Both the position numbers and the translations under genes were made by a program. From contig LNET01000117.1 of NCBI GenBank assembly GCA_001464055.1, positions 26,134 to 90,133 of the forward strand: DNA of 64,000 nt. Direction: 5' to 3'. Under the pieces are notes generated by a model, which was not told the origin of the DNA, searched no databases, and saw nothing but the letters and a program-made list of their open reading frames with translations. Every line of letters starts with the position of its first letter. Position 1 is the stretch's first letter. Source of the DNA: Burkholderiales bacterium Ga0077543. Lineage in GTDB: Bacteria > Pseudomonadota > Gammaproteobacteria > Burkholderiales > Burkholderiaceae_C. This document shows, piece after piece, positions 53,021-63,684 of this stretch.

Positions 53021-54073
53021 ATGAAGGTTTTGGGTTTCGAATCCTCTTGCGACGAGACGGGCGTCGCCCTGGTCGAGGTGCTGGAAGCTCAGCCGCCGCG
53101 GCTGCTGGCCGACGCGCTGCACAGCCAGGTGGAGATGCACCAGGCTTATGGCGGTGTGGTGCCTGAACTGGCCTCGCGCGACCACATCCGGCGCGTGCTG
53201 CCTTTGGCGCGCCAGGTGATGGCCAGTGCCGGCCAGACCCTGGTCGACGTGGACGTGGTGGCTTACACCCGAGGCCCCGGCCTGGCGGGGGCACTGCTGG
53301 TCGGCGCCGGCGTGGCCGTGGCGCTGGGTGCAGCTCTGGGCCGGCCGACCCTGGGCGTGCACCACCTGGAAGGTCATCTGCTGTCGCCGTTCCTCGCGGC
53401 CGACGCACCGCAGTTTCCGTTCGTTGCGCTGCTGGTGTCGGGCGGGCACACGCAGCTGATGCAGGTCGACGGTGTGGGGCGCTACGCCTTGCTGGGTGAA
53501 ACCATCGACGACGCCGCAGGCGAGGCCTTCGACAAGAGCGCGAAGCTGCTGGGGCTGGGCTATCCGGGCGGCCCCGCGCTGGCACGGCTGGCCGAGCACG
53601 GCGATCCAAAGGCCTTTGCCCTGCCGCGGCCGCTGCTGCACAGCGGCGACCTCGACTTTTCCTTCGCCGGTCTGAAGACGGCCGTGCTCACGGCGCACCG
53701 CAAGCTGGGCGCGGCGCCTGTGGCCCAGCAGATTGCAGACCTGGCGGCGTCCACGCAGGCCGCCATCGTCGACGTTCTGGTGGCCAAGACCCTGCGTGCG
53801 CTGAAGGACAGCGGCAGCCGCCGTGTCGTCGTGGCTGGCGGCGTCGGTGCCAACCTCCGGCTGCGTGCGGCGCTGGATGCCGGCGCGGCGCGGCTCGGTG
53901 CGAAGGTCCACTACCCGCCGCTGCACCTGTGCACCGACAACGGCGCGATGATCGCGCTGGCGGCTGCGCTGCGACTGCAGCACGGCCTGGCCGACCTGCG
54001 TCAGGACGGAGCCTTCGACGTGCGTCCGCGCTGGCCGCTCACCGAAATCAGCCCGGCGGTCTGTGGATCGTGA
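53021..54073 (+). CDS. tsaD: tRNA N6-adenosine threonylcarbamoyltransferase TsaD
   Basis: TsaD (350 aa) transfers threonylcarbamoyl to A37 of ANN-decoding tRNAs, with TsaB and TsaE. It starts [20 protein letters not shown] and contains the metal site [16 protein letters not shown] (HxxxH), [32 protein letters not shown], and a late [12 protein letters not shown]. The usual rpsU neighbour is about 18 kb away. It has a short leader after the candidate small RNA. Confidence 0.96.
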   Translation: MKVLGFESSCDETGVALVEVLEAQPPRLLADALHSQVEMHQAYGGVVPELASRDHIRRVLPLARQVMASAGQTLVDVDVVAYTRGPGLAGALLVGAGVAVALGAALGRPTLGVHHLEGHLLSPFLAADAPQFPFVALLVSGGHTQLMQVDGVGRYALLGETIDDAAGEAFDKSAKLLGLGYPGGPALARLAEHGDPKAFALPRPLLHSGDLDFSFAGLKTAVLTAHRKLGAAPVAQQIADLAASTQAAIVDVLVAKTLRALKDSGSRRVVVAGGVGANLRLRAALDAGAARLGAKVHYPPLHLCTDNGAMIALAAALRLQHGLADLRQDGAFDVRPRWPLTEISPAVCGS

Positions 54074-54326
54074 GCGCCGAAGCGGGTGACGCTGCGCCCG
54101 TGGCAGAGCATGGACCGGTCCGCTTTCCGTCGCTTGCCTTGCGGGCCGCGAGATCGGCGGCTCGCAGGCATGAAGACCGCAGAGGAATCCTAGAATCCTG
54201 AGTGTTCTGCTTCTTGGGGTTCGCGCCTTGTCGGCGTGTCGAACCGTTCGGCTCGTCTTTCTCACAGGTTCCTGCCGGGCATTGTTTCCACGCCCGCCGT
54301 TGTGACCGGTTCAACCAAGTCCCCCC

Positions 54327-55613
54327 ATGCACCCCATACGCCGCAGACTGCTGGCCTCGTCTCTTGCATTTGCCTTCCCTGGCGCCATCGCGCAGAGCGC
54401 CGGCAGCAACGCCGAGCCCTTGCGCCTGGGCTTGATCGAAGGACTGTCCGGGCCTTTCGCGAACGCGGGGGAAGCGGTCTTCCGCAACCTGCTGTGGGCA
54501 GTGGAGCGCATCAATGCCGGCGGCGGGGTGCGGCTGCCTGGCGGTGCCCGGCCCCTGGCCCTGATGCGTTTCGACAGCAAGGGCGCTACCGAAGAAGCTC
54601 TCTCGCTGCTCAAGAGCGCGACGGACCAGCGCGTGAGCTTCGTTCTGCAGGGCAACAGCAGCGCCACGGCAGCGGCCCTGATCGACGCCCTCGACAAGCA
54701 CAACGACCGTGAACCCCAGCGCCGCGCGCTCTTCCTGAACTATTCCGCGGTCGACCCGGCGCTGACCAACGAACGCTGCAGCTTCTGGCACTTCCGCTTC
54801 GATGCGCATGCCGACATGCGACTGGCTGCCCTCACGGACGCGCTGCGCGACGATGTCGACGTGCAGCGGCTCTACCTGTTCGGCCAGGACTACAGCTTCG
54901 GCCAGCAGGTGGCCCGGGCGGCGCGAACCATGGTGGTTGCCAAACGGCCGGACATCACGATCGTCGGCGACGAACTGCATCCGCTGGGTCGCGTGAAGGA
55001 CTTCCTGCCCTATGCCGCGAAGATCAAGGCCAGTGGTGCGCAGGCCGTGCTGACGGGCAATTGGGGCAACGACCTGACCCTGCTGGTGCGGGCCTTGCGC
55101 GAGGTCGGTTCGGCGGCACGCCTGTACACCTTCTACGGCAACGCGCTGGGCGCTCCAGCGGCAATCGGCGATGCTGGTGTCGGCCGCGTGCTGGCCGTTG
55201 CCGAGTGGCATCCGAACCAGGGCGGCGAAGCCTCGGATCGTTTCTATGCCGACTTCAAGCGGCGCTTCCCCGAGCCCAAGGACGACTACGTCCACGTGCG
55301 CATGCACGTGTTGGTCGAGATGCTGACGCGAGCCATCGAACGTGCCGCCAGTGCCGAGGCCGCCGCAGTGGCGCGTGCGCTGGAAGGGGCCACCCTGGAC
55401 AGGGGCTGGCTGGGCGGCCTGCACAGCGCGCAGATGCGCGCTGCCGACCATCAGCTGCAACAGCCGCTGGTGGTCAGCGTGATGGAACGCGCCGGCAGCC
55501 CGGGTGTGAAGCACGACCTCGAAGGCAGCGGCTTCGGCTTTCGCACGCTGCGCCGCCTGGAAGCCGTCCAGGCCCAGCAGGCAACGACCTGCCAGATGAC
55601 CCGTCCCGGCTGA
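54327..55613 (+). CDS. Branched-chain amino acid type ABC transporter substrate-binding protein
   Basis: This periplasmic receptor (428 aa) has a signal (HPIRRRLLASSLAFAFPGAIAQSAG) and the type I periplasmic-binding fold (Peripla_BP_6): LRLGLIEGLSGPFANAGEAVFRNLLWAVERINAGGGV, YLFGQDYSFGQQVARAARTMV and GAQAVLTGNWGNDLTLLVRALREVG. Family members bind leucine-type amino acids, amides or aromatic acids. No permease or ATPase genes adjoin it, so it is an orphan receptor here. The 253 nt before it hold no gene; TAGAAT near 54191 may be a -10. An aminotransferase follows 12 nt downstream. Confidence 0.9.
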   Translation: MHPIRRRLLASSLAFAFPGAIAQSAGSNAEPLRLGLIEGLSGPFANAGEAVFRNLLWAVERINAGGGVRLPGGARPLALMRFDSKGATEEALSLLKSATDQRVSFVLQGNSSATAAALIDALDKHNDREPQRRALFLNYSAVDPALTNERCSFWHFRFDAHADMRLAALTDALRDDVDVQRLYLFGQDYSFGQQVARAARTMVVAKRPDITIVGDELHPLGRVKDFLPYAAKIKASGAQAVLTGNWGNDLTLLVRALREVGSAARLYTFYGNALGAPAAIGDAGVGRVLAVAEWHPNQGGEASDRFYADFKRRFPEPKDDYVHVRMHVLVEMLTRAIERAASAEAAAVARALEGATLDRGWLGGLHSAQMRAADHQLQQPLVVSVMERAGSPGVKHDLEGSGFGFRTLRRLEAVQAQQATTCQMTRPG

Positions 55614-55625
55614 TTCGGCTGAACC

Positions 55626-56789
55626 ATGAACTCGACGCCCTTCATCCGCCCCGCCATCGCCGACCTGCCTGGCTCGAAGATTCGCGATGTCGCCAATGCC
55701 GGTCTGGGGCGCAGTGATGTGCTGGCCTTCTGGTTCGGCGAGAGCGACGAGGTCACTCCCGAACCCGTGCGCCTTGCCGCTGCCGACTCGCTGATGCGCG
55801 GCGAGACCTTCTATTCCCACAACCTCGGACTACCGGAGCTGCGCCAGGCCATCGCCCGCTACAGCAGCCAGTTGCACGGCGCCATCGGCCCCGATCGAAT
55901 TGCCGTCGCCTCGTCGGGCGTGAGTGCGTTGATGCTGGCAATGCAGATGCTGCTGGCGCCCGGCGACGAGGTCGTCGCTGTCGTGCCGGTATGGCCGAAC
56001 CTGACCGCGCAACCGGTCGTCCTGGGCGCCTGTGTGAAGCGGGTCGCGCTCAGGCCGCATGCCGGCGCCTGGACCCTGGACCTGCAGGAACTGCTGGCGG
56101 CGGTGACGCCGGCCACGCGCGTGCTGCTGGTGAATGCGCCAAACAACCCGACCGGCTGGACCCTGAGCCGGGCCGAGCAACAGGCCCTGCTCGACCATTG
56201 CCGCCACACAGGCACCTGGATCATTGCCGACGAGGTCTACGAGCGGGTGTTCTTTGACGGCCCCTGTGCGCCCAGCTTCCTGGATATTGCCGGGCCCGAC
56301 GACCGCCTGGTCGTCGTGCACAGCTTCAGCAAGAGCTTCCTGATGACGGGCTGGCGGCTGGGCTGGATGGTCGTGCCGCCTGCGGCGCTGGACGCGGCGG
56401 GCAAGCTCCTGGAATACAACAGTTCCTGCGCACCGGTCTTCGTCCAGCGCGGCGCCCTGACCGCTCTGGCCCTGGCCGACAGCTTCGTGCCGCCACTGAT
56501 TGCTCGCCTGCAGGCCGGGCGCGACCGCTTGCTGGCTGGCCTGCAGGCCTTGCCTGGCATTGAAACCGCCTTGCCGGCCGGGGGGATGTACGCTTTCTTC
56601 CGCATCGAGGGCGAGCCCGACTCCCTGGCGCTGGCCAAGCGCCTGGTGGCCGAGCACGGCCTGGGCCTGGCACCTGGTGCAGCTTTTGGCGCCGAGGCCG
56701 AAGGCTGGCTTCGCTGGTGCTTTGCCTCACACGATCTGGCCCGTCTGGACGCCGGCCTGCAACGCCTGGCCGCCTGTTTGCGCCGTTGA
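55626..56789 (+). CDS. Class I/II PLP-dependent aminotransferase
   Basis: The 387-aa enzyme has the fold-type I pattern: FWFGESDEVTPEPVRLAAADSLMRGETFYSHNLGLPELRQAIARYSS, LLVNAPNNPTGWTLSRAEQQALLDHCRHTGTWIIADEVYERVFF, and the PLP lysine in VHSFSKSFLMTGWRLGWMVVP. It is close to aspartate/aromatic aminotransferases of subgroup I-gamma. It follows the ABC receptor by 12 nt and is likely cotranscribed. The amino donor is not determined. Confidence 0.92.
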   Translation: MNSTPFIRPAIADLPGSKIRDVANAGLGRSDVLAFWFGESDEVTPEPVRLAAADSLMRGETFYSHNLGLPELRQAIARYSSQLHGAIGPDRIAVASSGVSALMLAMQMLLAPGDEVVAVVPVWPNLTAQPVVLGACVKRVALRPHAGAWTLDLQELLAAVTPATRVLLVNAPNNPTGWTLSRAEQQALLDHCRHTGTWIIADEVYERVFFDGPCAPSFLDIAGPDDRLVVVHSFSKSFLMTGWRLGWMVVPPAALDAAGKLLEYNSSCAPVFVQRGALTALALADSFVPPLIARLQAGRDRLLAGLQALPGIETALPAGGMYAFFRIEGEPDSLALAKRLVAEHGLGLAPGAAFGAEAEGWLRWCFASHDLARLDAGLQRLAACLRR

Positions 56790-56959
56790 TCGGCTACACT
56801 TGCGAGTTCCTTCGGCTTCGGGCTGGGGGGCAAGCACGGCACCGGTTGGTTTCACTGGTGTTCGCAAGTCAACACAGGAAACCGCCAGCCAGTCGACGGT
56901 GCCGTAGCCATGGGCACCCGCGCCGGTGAAGCGGAATCCTGACCACAAAGGAAATCCGC

Positions 56960-57229
56960 ATGAGCCTGGCCATCGCCACCGTCGCAGAAATCGTCAAGGA
57001 AAACGCACGCAGCGCCACCGATACCGGCAGCCCTGAAGTGCAGGTTGCGTTGCTGACCGCACGCATCAACGAACTCACCCCCCACTTCAAGCAGCACCTG
57101 AAGGACCATCACGGCCGCCGCGGGCTGCTGAAGATGGTCAACCAGCGCAAGCGCCTGCTGTCGTACCTGAAGACGACCGACGCCGAGCGCTACACCGCGC
57201 TGATCGGCAAGCTCGGCCTGCGCAAGTAA
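56960..57229 (+). CDS. rpsO: 30S ribosomal protein S15
   Basis: S15 (89 aa) binds the central domain of 16S rRNA. The sequence [74 protein letters not shown] is typical. The 170-nt leader may carry autoregulatory structure, as in E. coli, but I could not identify a pseudoknot by eye. pnp follows, as in most proteobacteria. Confidence 0.97.
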   Translation: MSLAIATVAEIVKENARSATDTGSPEVQVALLTARINELTPHFKQHLKDHHGRRGLLKMVNQRKRLLSYLKTTDAERYTALIGKLGLRK

Positions 57230-57240
57230 GCAGCCGTACT

Positions 57241-57260
57241 GGGGCCGCCCTGGCGGCCCC
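57241..57260 (+). promoter_or_regulatory. Stem-loop after rpsO
   Basis: GGGGCCGCC-ct-GGCGGCCCC is a perfect 9-bp stem 11 nt after the rpsO stop. There is no U-tract, so it probably protects the rpsO 3' end or attenuates transcription into pnp rather than ending it. Confidence 0.55.
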
Positions 57261-57289
57261 TCATCACTTCATGGTCCGCATTGCTGTGT

Positions 57290-57327
57290 CATTCCAACGG
57301 AGCCCGGCCAAAGGCTCCGCTGGAATG
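57290..57327 (+). promoter_or_regulatory. Long hairpin in the pnp leader
   Basis: CATTCCA-a-CGGAGCC, an 8-nt loop, then GGCTCCG-c-TGGAATG forms a 15-position stem with one mismatch. It ends 36 nt before the pnp ATG and just before its GGAGAG site. In E. coli a leader duplex at this place is cut by RNase III and lets PNPase autoregulate; the same role is inferred here. Confidence 0.6.
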
Positions 57328-57363
57328 GCATTGCGCTGACCCCCATACCTGGAGAGACATCGC

Positions 57364-59643
57364 ATGAGCCTGTTCAACAAAGTCACCAAGACCTTCCAAT
57401 GGGGTCCGCATTCCGTCACCCTGGAAACCGGTGAGATCGCTCGCCAGTCCAGTGGCGCGGTCATCGTCAACATCGAAGACACGGTCGTTCTGGCCACGGT
57501 GGTGGCCAAGAACGACGCCAAGCCGGGCCAGGACTTCTTTCCGCTGACCGTCGACTACACCGAGAAAAGCTACGCCGCCGGCAAGATTCCGGGCAGCTTT
57601 TTCAAGCGCGAAGGCCGTCCGAGCGAACTCGAGACGCTCACCTGCCGCCTGATCGACCGGCCCATCCGTCCGCTGTTCCCTGAAGGTTTCCTGAACGAAG
57701 TCCAGGTCATCGTCCACGTGCTCAGCCTGAACCCCGAGGTGCAGGCCGACATCGCCGCGATGATCGGCACCAGCGCCGCGCTGGCCATCAGCGGCATCCC
57801 GTTCGCCGGCCCGATCGGCGCCGCGCGCGTGGGCTACGTCAACGGCGAATACGTGCTGAACCCGGGCCAGACCCAGCTGAAGGACAGCCAGCTCGACCTG
57901 GTCGTGGCCGGCACCGAAAGTGCCGTTCTGATGGTGGAGTCGGAAGCCGACCAGCTGACCGAGGAAGTGATGCTGGGTGCCGTGGTCTTCGGCCATGACA
58001 TGGGCAAGATCGCGATTGCTGCCATCAATGAACTGGTGCGCGACGCCGGCAAGCCCGAATGGGACTGGAAGGCGCCGCCCAAGGACGAGGTCTTCATCGC
58101 CAAGGTGACGGCACTGGCCGAAGCGCCGCTTCGTGCGGCCTACCAGATCCGCAGCAAGCAGGCCCGGACGACGGCCACGCGCGAAGCCTACGCCGCTGTG
58201 GCAGCCGCGCTCAAGGCCGAAAGCTACGAACACGATTCAGGCAAGCTGAGCGATCTGCTGTTCGAGATCGAAAGCCGCATCGTGCGCAGCCAGATCCTGG
58301 CAGGCGAGCCCCGCATCGACGGTCGTGATACGCGCACTGTGCGCCCCATCGAGATCCGTTCCGGCGTGCTGCCGCGCACCCACGGTTCTGCGCTGTTCAC
58401 GCGCGGCGAGACCCAGGCGCTGGTGGTGGCCACGCTGGGCACCGAGCGCGACGCGCAGCGCATCGACGCGCTGGCCGGTGAATTCACCGACAACTTCATG
58501 CTGCACTACAACATGCCGCCCTTCGCCACCGGCGAAGCCGGCAGGTTCGGCACGCCCAAGCGCCGCGAGATCGGCCACGGCCGCCTGGCCAAGCGTTCTT
58601 TGGTGGCGGTGCTGCCGAAGAAGGAAGACTTCCCATACACCATCCGCATCGTCTCTGAAGTGACCGAAAGCAACGGCTCCTCGTCGATGGCATCGGTCTG
58701 CGGCGGCTGCCTGAGCATGCTCGACGCCGGCGTGCCGCTGAAGGCACACGTGGCAGGCATTGCCATGGGCCTGATCAAGGAAGACAACCGCTTTGCCGTG
58801 CTGACCGACATCCTGGGCGACGAAGATCACCTGGGTGACATGGACTTCAAGGTGGCTGGCACGAACAGCGGCATCACGGCGCTGCAGATGGACATCAAGA
58901 TCCAGGGCATCACGAAGGAAATCATGCAGGTGGCACTGGCCCAGGCCAAGGAAGCGCGGCTGCACATCCTGTCGAAGATGGTCGAAGCCGTGGGCGGTGC
59001 CAAGGAAGAGGTCAGCCAGTTCGCACCGCGCCTGTACACGATGAAGATCAACACGGAAAAGATCCGTGACGTCATCGGCAAGGGCGGCGCCACCATCCGC
59101 GCGCTGACCGAGGAAACCGGCTGCACCATCGACATTGGCGAAGACGGCACCATCACCGTGGCCTCGACCGACGCCGACAAGGCGGCATTTGCGCTGAAGC
59201 GCATCAGCGAGATCACGGCCGAAGCCGAGATCGGCAAGGTCTACGAGGGTGCGATCACCAAGATCCTCGACTTCGGTGCCTTGGTCAACATCCTGCCTGG
59301 CAAGGATGGCCTGCTGCACATCAGCCAGATCGCCCACCAGCGCGTCGAGAACGTCACCGACTTCCTGACCGAAGGCCAGGTGGTCAAGGTCAAGGTGCTG
59401 GAAACCGACGAAAAAGGCCGCATCAAGCTCAGCATGAAGGCGCTGCTGGACCGGCCCGAAGGCTTCGTCGAAGAAGAGCGGCCGCGTCGCGACTTCGGCG
59501 ACCGTGACCGGGGTGGCCGTGGCGACCGGGGCGACCGCCCCCGCCGCGAGCCCCGTGAGCCCCGTGAGCCGCGCGCCGATGCACCAGCCGCCGACGCGCC
59601 GGCCGCCGACCACGGCACGCCCCCACAGTCGAACCAAGAGTGA
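57364..59643 (+). CDS. pnp: Polyribonucleotide nucleotidyltransferase (PNPase)
   Basis: PNPase (759 aa) is the phosphorolytic 3'-5' exoribonuclease of the degradosome. It has two RNase PH-like cores ([65 protein letters not shown]), a KH domain ([22 protein letters not shown]) and an S1 domain ([35 protein letters not shown]). A tail of Arg/Gly/Asp and PREP repeats ([33 protein letters not shown]) extends beyond S1 and is more basic than in E. coli. GGAGAG precedes the ATG, and a long leader hairpin suggests autoregulation. Confidence 0.97.
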   Translation: MSLFNKVTKTFQWGPHSVTLETGEIARQSSGAVIVNIEDTVVLATVVAKNDAKPGQDFFPLTVDYTEKSYAAGKIPGSFFKREGRPSELETLTCRLIDRPIRPLFPEGFLNEVQVIVHVLSLNPEVQADIAAMIGTSAALAISGIPFAGPIGAARVGYVNGEYVLNPGQTQLKDSQLDLVVAGTESAVLMVESEADQLTEEVMLGAVVFGHDMGKIAIAAINELVRDAGKPEWDWKAPPKDEVFIAKVTALAEAPLRAAYQIRSKQARTTATREAYAAVAAALKAESYEHDSGKLSDLLFEIESRIVRSQILAGEPRIDGRDTRTVRPIEIRSGVLPRTHGSALFTRGETQALVVATLGTERDAQRIDALAGEFTDNFMLHYNMPPFATGEAGRFGTPKRREIGHGRLAKRSLVAVLPKKEDFPYTIRIVSEVTESNGSSSMASVCGGCLSMLDAGVPLKAHVAGIAMGLIKEDNRFAVLTDILGDEDHLGDMDFKVAGTNSGITALQMDIKIQGITKEIMQVALAQAKEARLHILSKMVEAVGGAKEEVSQFAPRLYTMKINTEKIRDVIGKGGATIRALTEETGCTIDIGEDGTITVASTDADKAAFALKRISEITAEAEIGKVYEGAITKILDFGALVNILPGKDGLLHISQIAHQRVENVTDFLTEGQVVKVKVLETDEKGRIKLSMKALLDRPEGFVEEERPRRDFGDRDRGGRGDRGDRPRREPREPREPRADAPAADAPAADHGTPPQSNQE

Positions 59644-60659
59644 CGATCTCGGCTGCAACGACCACCATGCGCGCCATCGAGATCGCGGGCTTCGGCGGGC
59701 CCGAGGTGCTGCGCGAGACGCAGCGCCCGGTGCCGGTTCCCAAGCCCGGTGAACTGCTGATTGCCGTTCAGGCCAGCGGCGTGAACCGGCCAGACGTGTT
59801 GCAGCGCAAGGGGCTTTATCCCATGCCTGCAGGCGTGTCAGACCTGCCTGGGCTGGAGGTTGCAGGTACCGTGGCCGGCGGGTCGGCCGAAGATCTGGCT
59901 GCTGCCGGGCTGGCACTGGGGGATGCTGTCTGTGCCCTCGTTGCCGGTGGGGGCTATGCAGAACAGTGCGTGGCGCCCGTAGGGCAATGCCTGCCGGTGC
60001 CCCCAGGGCTGACGATGCTCCAGGCGGCCAGCCTGCCCGAGACGGTGTTCACCGTCTGGCAGAACGTGTTTCACATCGCTGGCCTGCAGTCCGGCGAGAC
60101 CCTGCTGGTGCAGGGTGGCAGCAGTGGCATCGGCGTGACGGCCATCCAGATGGCGAAAGCTGCAGGCTGCCAGGTCATCGTGACCGCAGGCAGCGACGAA
60201 AAATGCGCAGCCTGCGTGGCCCTGGGTGCCGACCATGCGATCAACTACCGTACCCAGGACTTCGTGGCCGAGGCGCTGCGCGTGACGGGTGGCAAGGGTG
60301 TGAACGTCGTCCTGGACATGGTGGGCGGCGACTACATCGGCCGCGAACTGAAGTGCCTGGCCGAAGACGGCCGCCTGGCCTTGATCGCCGTGCAGGGCGG
60401 GGTGAAGAGCGAGATCGACGCCGGGCTGCTGCTGCGCAAGCGGCTGTCCATCGTGGGTTCGACCCTGCGCCCTCGAAGCCTGGCCTACAAGACCGTGCTG
60501 TCCCGGGCATTGCGCCGCACGGTCTGGCCCTGGCTGGAAACCGGCCGCGTCAGGCCTGTGATCCACGAGGTGTTTCCGGCTGCCCAGGCGGCTGCTGCGC
60601 ATGCCTTGATGGAGTCGAGCACCCACGTCGGCAAGATCGTGCTGAACTGGGCCCCTTGA
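59640..60659 (+). CDS. NAD(P)H-quinone oxidoreductase (zinc-independent MDR family)
   Basis: This 339-aa enzyme matches the PIG3/QOR branch of medium-chain reductases: [87 protein letters not shown] for NADPH binding, and [33 protein letters not shown]. No structural zinc cysteines are present. GTG at 59640 overlaps the pnp stop as GTGA; an ATG at 59667 is the alternative. It lies between pnp and tpiA, an arrangement seen in other Burkholderiales. Confidence 0.9.
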   Translation: MTISAATTTMRAIEIAGFGGPEVLRETQRPVPVPKPGELLIAVQASGVNRPDVLQRKGLYPMPAGVSDLPGLEVAGTVAGGSAEDLAAAGLALGDAVCALVAGGGYAEQCVAPVGQCLPVPPGLTMLQAASLPETVFTVWQNVFHIAGLQSGETLLVQGGSSGIGVTAIQMAKAAGCQVIVTAGSDEKCAACVALGADHAINYRTQDFVAEALRVTGGKGVNVVLDMVGGDYIGRELKCLAEDGRLALIAVQGGVKSEIDAGLLLRKRLSIVGSTLRPRSLAYKTVLSRALRRTVWPWLETGRVRPVIHEVFPAAQAAAAHALMESSTHVGKIVLNWAP

Positions 60660-60675
60660 ACCCCATCCCCTCACG

Positions 60676-61419
60676 GTGAACAAGATGCGCAGGACCCTGG
60701 TCGTCGGCAACTGGAAGATGCATGGCAGCCGCCCGGCCAATGCCGAGCTGCTGGCCGGTGTGCTGGCTGCTCGGCCTTTCCTGGCCGACGTGGCGGTGTG
60801 CGTGCCCTTCGTCTACCTGAACGAGACCGCCGCCACCCTGGCTGGAAGCGAAGTTCGCTGGGGAGCGCAGGACGTGTCGCAGCACGCGCAAGGTCCTCAC
60901 ACGGGCGAGATTTCGGCGGCAATGTTGTCTGAATTCGGTTGTCGGTACGCCATCGTCGGCCACTCGGAGCGGCGTGCACACCACGCCGAGAGCGACGACC
61001 TGGTCGCAGCCAAGGCACAGGCCGCCCTGTCCAGGGGTGTCACGCCCATCGTCTGCGTGGGCGAAACCCTGGCCGAGCGCGAGTCCGGGCAGACCGAAGC
61101 CGTGGTCAAGCGCCAGCTTTCTGCTGTCATCCACACCCTGGCCCATTGCGCAGCCGAGATGGTGGTGGCCTACGAGCCTGTCTGGGCCATCGGCACGGGC
61201 CGCACGGCCAGCCCCGAACAGGCGCAGGCGGTGCACGCGGTGCTGCGGGCGCAACTGCAGGCGGCCACGGGCCGCGGCGACGCCATGCGAATCCTTTACG
61301 GCGGCAGCGTCAAGCCCGACAACGCGGCCATGCTGTTTGCACAACCCGACATTGACGGCGGCCTGATCGGCGGTGCGGCCTTGAAGGCCGCTGACTTCGT
61401 GGCCATCTGTCGCGCCTGA
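60676..61419 (+). CDS. tpiA: Triosephosphate isomerase
   Basis: TpiA (247 aa) interconverts dihydroxyacetone phosphate and glyceraldehyde 3-phosphate. Active-site segments are [10 protein letters not shown] (Asn, Lys), [12 protein letters not shown] (His) and [22 protein letters not shown] (Glu and the flexible loop), with [13 protein letters not shown] binding phosphate. The start is GTG at 60676; an ATG three codons on (60685) is possible. It is 16 nt downstream of the oxidoreductase gene. Confidence 0.96.
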   Translation: MNKMRRTLVVGNWKMHGSRPANAELLAGVLAARPFLADVAVCVPFVYLNETAATLAGSEVRWGAQDVSQHAQGPHTGEISAAMLSEFGCRYAIVGHSERRAHHAESDDLVAAKAQAALSRGVTPIVCVGETLAERESGQTEAVVKRQLSAVIHTLAHCAAEMVVAYEPVWAIGTGRTASPEQAQAVHAVLRAQLQAATGRGDAMRILYGGSVKPDNAAMLFAQPDIDGGLIGGAALKAADFVAICRA

Positions 61420-61456
61420 TGCGCGCAGGCCCCAATACTTTCCTGGAGTTCCCAAA

Positions 61457-61891
61457 ATGCAAATCTGGATGAGCGTGGTGCTGGCAATTCAGCTGCTGTC
61501 TGCCGTGGCGATGGTCGGCCTGGTGCTGGTTCAACATGGCAAGGGTGCCGACATGGGCGCTTCCTTCGGCGGCGGGTCGTCGGGAAGCCTGTTCGGGGCT
61601 ACCGGCAGCGCCAACTTCCTTTCTCGGTCTACGGCGGCATGTGCCACGGTGTTCTTCGTCTGCACCCTGGCCCTGGCCTCGGGGGCGAACGTCGGTGCGT
61701 CGTCGCGCAACGAGGGCGGTTCGGTTCTTGATCGTGCAGCCCCGGCTGCTTCGGCTGCCGACGGCATTCCAGGGGCCATTCCTGCCGCTGCGCCCGCGGT
61801 GCTGCCCACCCCTGCGGCGGCGGCATCGGCACCCACCAGCGAAGTGCCTGCGCCTGCCAGCCTGCCTGCTGCTTCGGCTCCAGCCAAGTAA
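61457..61891 (+). CDS. secG: Preprotein translocase subunit SecG
   Basis: SecG (144 aa) assists SecYE. It has two membrane helices ([68 protein letters not shown]) with the conserved [11 protein letters not shown] loop. A long Ala/Pro/Ser tail after residue 100 is a common betaproteobacterial feature. tRNA-Leu and nuoA follow. Confidence 0.95.
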   Translation: MQIWMSVVLAIQLLSAVAMVGLVLVQHGKGADMGASFGGGSSGSLFGATGSANFLSRSTAACATVFFVCTLALASGANVGASSRNEGGSVLDRAAPAASAADGIPGAIPAAAPAVLPTPAAAASAPTSEVPAPASLPAASAPAK

Positions 61892-61998
61892 GTTCCCTGG
61901 GCCGGGATAGCCCTTGCTTTGGGGATAGAATCCGAGGCTGTCTGCAACGCGATCTTGTCATCGAGTTGTGGCCCGGCAGCCCGAGCTGTAGACGTCTT

Positions 61999-62083
61999 GC
62001 CGACGTGGTGAAACTGGTAGACACGCTATCTTGAGGGGGTAGTGGCGAAAGCTGTGCGAGTTCGAGTCTCGCCGTCGGCACCA
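61999..62083 (+). tRNA. tRNA-Leu (anticodon GAG)
   Basis: The 85-nt cloverleaf has acceptor strands GCCGACG and CGTCGGC, an encoded CCA end, and the anticodon stem CTATC/GGTAG around loop TTGAGGG. The anticodon is GAG at 62033-62035, reading CUC/CUU. A long variable arm (TGGCGAAAGCT) confirms a class II leucine tRNA, and the T arm is GCGAGTTCGAGTCTCGC. It sits between secG and nuoA, as in many proteobacteria. TAGAAT near 61925 may be its -10. Confidence 0.97.
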
Positions 62084-62138
62084 AGACCTTTGCGCACTGG
62101 CCGCTGCACACACAGCCGACCAACTGCCAGACTGCGCC

Positions 62139-62498
62139 ATGGACTTGCAAAGCTACCTGCCCGTGATCCTGTTCATCCTGGTTGGAATCGGGGTTGGCGT
62201 GGCTCCCCAGGTTTTGGGGTTCATCTTCGGTCCGAATCGGCCTGACGTTGAAAAGAACAGTCCCTACGAATGCGGCTTCGAGGCCTTCGAGGACGCGCGC
62301 ATGAAGTTCGACGTGCGCTACTACCTGGTCGCCATCCTCTTCATCCTGTTCGACCTGGAAATCGCCTTCCTGTTCCCATGGGCAGTGGCACTGCACGACA
62401 TCGGGGCGTCAGGCTTCTGGGCAATGATGGTGTTCCTCGCCATCCTGGTGGTGGGATTCATCTACGAATGGAAGAAGGGCGCTCTCGACTGGGAGTGA
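62139..62498 (+). CDS. nuoA: NADH-quinone oxidoreductase subunit A
   Basis: NuoA (119 aa) is a three-helix membrane subunit of complex I at the quinone-site entrance. It has [80 protein letters not shown], with the YECGFE loop. It is the first gene of the nuo operon, 55 nt after tRNA-Leu. Confidence 0.97.
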   Translation: MDLQSYLPVILFILVGIGVGVAPQVLGFIFGPNRPDVEKNSPYECGFEAFEDARMKFDVRYYLVAILFILFDLEIAFLFPWAVALHDIGASGFWAMMVFLAILVVGFIYEWKKGALDWE

Positions 62499-62520
62499 AG
62501 ACCATGGACCCCCAAGCTCA

Positions 62521-62581
62521 CATTCGTTCGCTGCCCCCCATGGGGGCGCAGGCCTCCCTTGGGGCGGCCCGGCAGGAGGCC
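62521..62581 (+). repeat. GC-rich intergenic element between nuoA and nuoB
   Basis: The 85-nt gap contains two hairpins: GCCCCC-cat-GGGGGC (62533-62547) and GGCCTCC (62551-62557) pairing with GGAGGCC (62575-62581). The second covers the nuoB Shine-Dalgarno GGAGG. Similar TTCGCTGCCCCCC...GGGGGCGC stretches are, from memory, common intergenic repeats in Comamonadaceae-type genomes. Only one copy is seen in this window. Confidence 0.5.
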
Positions 62582-62583
62582 TG

Positions 62584-63060
62584 ATGGGCATCGAAGGCGT
62601 TTTGAAGGAAGGCTTCGTCACCACTTCGGTCGACACGCTGATCAATTGGTCGAAGACAGGCTCGATGTGGCCCATGACCTTCGGCCTGGCCTGTTGCGCC
62701 GTCGAGATGATGCATGCGGGTGCTGCGCGCTACGACATCGACCGCTTCGGCATGCTTTTTCGCCCCAGCCCCCGCCAGAGCGACCTGATGATCGTCGCCG
62801 GTACCCTGTGCAACAAGATGGCCCCGGCCTTGCGCAAGGTCTACGATCAGATGGCCGAGCCGCGCTGGGTGCTGAGCATGGGCAGTTGCGCCAATGGTGG
62901 CGGCTATTACCACTACAGCTACAGCGTCGTTCGCGGCTGCGACCGCATCGTGCCGGTGGACGTCTATGTTCCAGGCTGCCCGCCCACGGCCGAGGCGCTG
63001 CTGTACGGCATCCTGCAGTTGCAGGCCAAGATCCGGCGCGAAAACACCATTGCGCGCTGA
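62584..63060 (+). CDS. nuoB: NADH-quinone oxidoreductase subunit B
   Basis: NuoB (158 aa) holds cluster N2, which reduces quinone. Ligand cysteines appear in [19 protein letters not shown], in [21 protein letters not shown] and in [28 protein letters not shown] precedes the ATG but lies inside a hairpin of the nuoA-nuoB gap. nuoC follows 15 nt downstream. Confidence 0.97.
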   Translation: MGIEGVLKEGFVTTSVDTLINWSKTGSMWPMTFGLACCAVEMMHAGAARYDIDRFGMLFRPSPRQSDLMIVAGTLCNKMAPALRKVYDQMAEPRWVLSMGSCANGGGYYHYSYSVVRGCDRIVPVDVYVPGCPPTAEALLYGILQLQAKIRRENTIAR

Positions 63061-63075
63061 AGCCGCGGTTGCTGC

Positions 63076-63675
63076 ATGACCCAGAAACTCGACACCCTGC
63101 AAGCCGCCCTGCAATCCGTGCTGGGCGATGCAATCCATCGTTTCCAGCGCGAGCGCGGCGAACTCAGCATCACCGTGAAGGCCGCCGACTACATCCGGGT
63201 CGCGACGACGCTGCGTGATCACCCGCAGTTGAAGTTCGAACAACTCGTCGACCTGTGCGGACTGGATTTCTCCGACTATCGCAACGAAGCCTGGGAAGGC
63301 CAGCGCTACTGCGTCGTGTCGCACCTGCTCTCGATCAGCCACAACTGGCGTGTGCGCCTGAAGGTGTTCGCGCCCGACGACGACATGCCCTCGGTCGAGT
63401 CCGTCACCCCCACCTGGGCTTCGGCAAACTGGTTCGAGCGCGAGGCCTTCGACCTCTACGGCATCCTGTTCGAAGGCCACCTCGACCTGCGCCGCATCCT
63501 CACCGACTACGGCTTCATCGGCCATCCGATGCGCAAGGACTTCCCGACTACCGGGAACGTCGAGATGCGCTACGACGCCGAGAAGAAGCGCGTGATCTAC
63601 CAGCCGGTGAGCATCGAGCCCCGCGAAGTGGTGCCGCGCATCGTGCGCGAAGACAACTACGGCGGCTTGCACTAG
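63076..63675 (+). CDS. nuoC: NADH-quinone oxidoreductase subunit C
   Basis: NuoC (199 aa, the 30-kDa subunit) is part of the peripheral arm. It includes [45 protein letters not shown] and the signature [55 protein letters not shown]. It is separate from nuoD, as usual in betaproteobacteria, not fused as in E. coli. Confidence 0.96.
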   Translation: MTQKLDTLQAALQSVLGDAIHRFQRERGELSITVKAADYIRVATTLRDHPQLKFEQLVDLCGLDFSDYRNEAWEGQRYCVVSHLLSISHNWRVRLKVFAPDDDMPSVESVTPTWASANWFEREAFDLYGILFEGHLDLRRILTDYGFIGHPMRKDFPTTGNVEMRYDAEKKRVIYQPVSIEPREVVPRIVREDNYGGLH

Positions 63676-63684
63676 GCCCGGCAC

